From Sarcina sp034439435 (GTDB taxonomy: Bacteria > Bacillota > Clostridia > Clostridiales > Clostridiaceae): a stretch of DNA of 64,000 nt. Below are positions 61,946 to 64,000 of this stretch, one piece after another. The DNA lies in assembly GCF_034439435.1 (NCBI RefSeq), contig NZ_JAPCKJ010000001.1, forward strand, positions 310,001 through 374,000, read 5' to 3'. Each line of letters begins with the position of its first letter. Within the stretch, counting starts at the first letter, position 1. The notes under the pieces are model-generated. The model worked only from the letters and a program-made list of their open reading frames with translations. It was not told where the DNA came from and made no database searches. A program made the translations under genes and the position numbers.

Positions 61946-63877
61946 ATGATTATTTTAAGCTGTAGACACTTAACTAAAAGTTTTGGTATTGATGAGATTT
62001 TAAGAGATGTAACATTTAATATAAATGAAGGTGACAAGGTTGGTTTAATAGGTCCAAATGGAGAAGGAAAATCAACATTATTTAAAATTCTTACCAAGCA
62101 ACTTGATTATGATAGCGGTGAATTATTTTTAGATAAAAACAAAACACTAGGATATCTCTCTCAGAATTTATCTTTAGATAGTGAAAATACTATTTATGAT
62201 GAGATGCTTTCTGTATTCTCTTCTTTAACGGAACTTGAGGATAAAATTAAAAGTTTAGAAGAAAAACTTAACGAACCTTATGATGCTTCTAAGGAAGAGT
62301 ATCATAATAAGCTTATAAAAGACTACACTCTTTCTCAGGAACTTTATGAAAATAGAGGTGGTTATACTTTTAGAGGAGAAATCTCTAGGGTTCTTAAAGG
62401 ATTAGGATTCTTAGAAGAAGATTTCAATACTTCAATCATAAATCTTAGTGGAGGGCAAAAAACTAGACTTGCTCTTTGTAAACTACTTTTAAGAAAACCT
62501 GACTTACTTCTTTTAGATGAGCCTACTAACCACTTAGATTTAGAAGCCATAGAGTGGCTTGAAGAATATCTTAATAGTTATAAAGGAACTGTTTTCGTTA
62601 TTTCCCATGATAGATTTTTCTTAGATTCTGTAACGAACACTACCTTTGAACTTATTGGTGGAAAAATACATTGCTATAATGCAAGCTATACTAAATTTCT
62701 CGAGCTTAGAAAAAAAGATATTGAAGCTAGATTAAAAGCCTATAATTTACAACAGGCTGAAATAAAAAGACAAGAAGAAATCATAGAAAAATTTCGCTCA
62801 TTCAATAGAGAAAAAAGTATTAGAGCTGCTGAAAGCAGACAAAAATCTCTTGATAAAATGGAACGTTTAGAAGCTCCCGAAGTTATAAAAGAGGCTTCTA
62901 GAATAAGTTTTGAAACCTTAGTTAAAAGTGGAAATGACGTTCTTCACGTTGAAAATTTAAAAAAGAGTTATGATAATCTTCTATTTCAAAATGTAAACTT
63001 TGATTTAAAGCGCGGAGAAAAAGTTGCTTTAATAGGTGAAAATGGTAGAGGTAAAACTACTCTATTTAAAATAATAATGGGGATGATAAAACAAGATTCA
63101 GGTTCTGTATCTCTTGGTAAAAACGTATTTACAGGATATTACGACCAAGAACAATCTAACTTGAACCTTGATAAAACTATAATAGATGAGGTTTGGGATG
63201 ATTTCCCTAATCTTACTACTACTGAAGTTAGAAATTATCTTGCATCTTTCTTATTTACTGGTGATGATGTATTTAAAGAAATTTCTCTTTTAAGCGGTGG
63301 TGAAAAGTGTAAAATTAACCTTTTAAAACTTATGCTTTCAAAAGCTAATCTTCTTCTTCTAGATGAGCCTACTAACCATTTAGATATTATGTCTAGAGAG
63401 GCTTTAGAAGATGCCATTTTAAGTTATGATGGTACTTTAATAGTAATTTCTCATGATAGATACTTTTTAAATAAAGTCATCAATAAAATAGTTGAACTTC
63501 AAGAAGATGGTCTTAAAACCTACTTAGGAAATTATAACTATTATATGGATAAAAAAGCTAATCCTAATAGATACGAAGACCTAGATGAAGAAATAAACCA
63601 AGGAAAAACCAAAACACAAATTAAAGAGGAAAGAAAAAAGAAAAAAACAGCTGAGAAATCAGCTAGAGCTTTAAGAGCTCAGTTAAGAGAAATAGAAAAG
63701 TTGATTCCTCAAAAGGAAGAAGAACTTGAAAAACTTCAAGGAATGCTTTGTACTGAGGAAGTTTATTCAAACCCTGAAGAAAGCATAAGAGTTAATAAAG
63801 AAATAAACTTAGTTCAAGAAGAAATAGATTCTCTTTATGCAACTTGGGAAGAACTTTCTGAATCTCTGGAAGATTAA
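61946..63877 (+). CDS. ABC-F family ATPase
   Basis: 643 residues, two ABC domains in one chain and no membrane domain. Domain 1: GPNGEGKST, LSGGQKTRLAL, LLLLDEPTNHLD. Linker ~240-310. Domain 2: GENGRGKTT, LSGGEKCKINL, LLLLDEPTNHLD. C-terminal coiled coil ~560-640 (K/E-rich). This is the YdiF/Uup/EttA-type layout; members act on ribosomes in translation, and some protect against antibiotics. I see no attenuator leader typical of resistance members. ATG after GATGGGAG. Confidence 0.93.
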   Translation: MIILSCRHLTKSFGIDEILRDVTFNINEGDKVGLIGPNGEGKSTLFKILTKQLDYDSGELFLDKNKTLGYLSQNLSLDSENTIYDEMLSVFSSLTELEDKIKSLEEKLNEPYDASKEEYHNKLIKDYTLSQELYENRGGYTFRGEISRVLKGLGFLEEDFNTSIINLSGGQKTRLALCKLLLRKPDLLLLDEPTNHLDLEAIEWLEEYLNSYKGTVFVISHDRFFLDSVTNTTFELIGGKIHCYNASYTKFLELRKKDIEARLKAYNLQQAEIKRQEEIIEKFRSFNREKSIRAAESRQKSLDKMERLEAPEVIKEASRISFETLVKSGNDVLHVENLKKSYDNLLFQNVNFDLKRGEKVALIGENGRGKTTLFKIIMGMIKQDSGSVSLGKNVFTGYYDQEQSNLNLDKTIIDEVWDDFPNLTTTEVRNYLASFLFTGDDVFKEISLLSGGEKCKINLLKLMLSKANLLLLDEPTNHLDIMSREALEDAILSYDGTLIVISHDRYFLNKVINKIVELQEDGLKTYLGNYNYYMDKKANPNRYEDLDEEINQGKTKTQIKEERKKKKTAEKSARALRAQLREIEKLIPQKEEELEKLQGMLCTEEVYSNPEESIRVNKEINLVQEEIDSLYATWEELSESLED

Positions 63878-63884
63878 AATATAG

Positions 63885-63963
63885 AGCTATATTTTAGATC
63901 AATTGTGATTTTTAGATATCCTTACAGATATATCCAAAATCAACACTAGTTTAAAACATAGCC
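63885..63963. repeat. palindromic intergenic repeat, copy E
   Basis: About 79 bp. Left arm AGCTATATTTTAGATC then TTGTGATTTTTAGATAT; right arm ATATATCCAAAATCAACACT then AGTTTAAAACATAGCC. It begins 7 bases after the ABC-F stop codon. Confidence 0.8.
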
Positions 63964-63976
63964 AAATATAGAAAAG

Positions 63977-63999
63977 GCATAGAGACTAATACTCTATGC
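63977..63999. terminator. hairpin at the window end
   Basis: GCATAGAG and CTCTATGC around ACTAATA. Probably a terminator of the ABC-F gene or of a convergent gene beyond the window; the tail is cut off. Confidence 0.6.
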
Positions 64000-64000
64000 T

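Noticed and set aside
1..64000. Prophage, insertion sequence, CRISPR array, tRNA or rRNA
   Set aside because: No transposase, integrase, phage gene, spaced direct repeat array, or tRNA/rRNA hallmark was seen.

Overview
The window is AT-rich, densely coded DNA from a low-GC, anaerobic, spore-forming Firmicute. The mix is an asrABC sulfite reductase, an alpha/beta-type small acid-soluble spore protein, a siroheme-type haem pathway, CtsR control of clpB, a pyrophosphate-type phosphofructokinase and Fur, CRP/FNR and riboswitch control. It points to Clostridium, and the protein sequences look most like C. perfringens. That species call is recognition from memory, not a search. I see no prophage, insertion sequence, CRISPR array, rRNA or tRNA. 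The region looks like ordinary core chromosome.

Layout. 1-3.6 kb: the start of a PheB/ThrR-like ACT protein gene (cut by the window edge) and a GH38 alpha-mannosidase with a cre-like promoter. 3.6-9.3 kb: a methionine operon read leftward from a SAM-I riboswitch (metF, a separate MetH reactivation-domain protein, metH lacking that domain, a second homocysteine methyltransferase, a GNAT acetyltransferase). 9.5-15.2 kb: plsC, an AGCS amino-acid symporter behind a tandem glycine riboswitch, an HD hydrolase, an ECF vitamin-transporter S component, a DmpA-type peptidase and an ssp gene too short for ordinary ORF calling. 15.3-18 kb: a 5-oxoproline operon (DUF969, DUF979, pcp, gamma-glutamylcyclotransferase). 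18.2-24.3 kb: clpB with a CtsR box, an unusual long RelA/SpoT-domain protein, cardiolipin synthase. 24.3-32.8 kb: hemA, a siroheme-synthase-like dehydrogenase, hemC, a cobA-hemD fusion, hemB, hemL, then a FAD oxidoreductase. 33-37.7 kb: asrABC, a cysteine-free CRP-family regulator and an FNT channel. 37.9-44.6 kb: a membrane protein, a GIY-YIG protein, an AraC regulator with a GH39-like tail, an unannotated 33-residue ORF, and two tandem XRE-TPR regulators. 44.5-53.5 kb: housekeeping genes (RNase H, rhomboid, PepF), a zinc-type ABC transporter and a MATE exporter. 53.6-64 kb: an unusual 807-residue multidomain protein, a guanine-riboswitch-controlled purine permease, a Fur-family regulator, a PPi-type phosphofructokinase, a C_GCAxxG_C_C protein, a cysteine-desulfurase-like enzyme and an ABC-F protein.

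How the genes fit together. The haem genes stop at uroporphyrinogen III and precorrin-2, with none of the later protohaem genes here. They lie beside asrC, whose product needs siroheme, so synthesis, use and possible sulfide exit (the FNT channel) are neighbours. The methionine block has SAM feedback at one end. Three riboswitches (SAM, glycine, guanine) and several protein operators (CtsR, CRP-like, Fur-family 7-1-7, cre-like) can be read directly from the DNA.

The most interesting signals are: a family of palindromic repeats of about 47-131 bp in five intergenic spots; a CRP-like operator centred almost exactly 41.5 bases upstream of the predicted asrA transcription start; a perfect 7-1-7 inverted repeat overlapping the -35 of the zinc transporter promoter; the 33-residue CxxC ORF beside two peptide-sensor-like regulators; and the multidomain protein at 53.7-56.1 kb.
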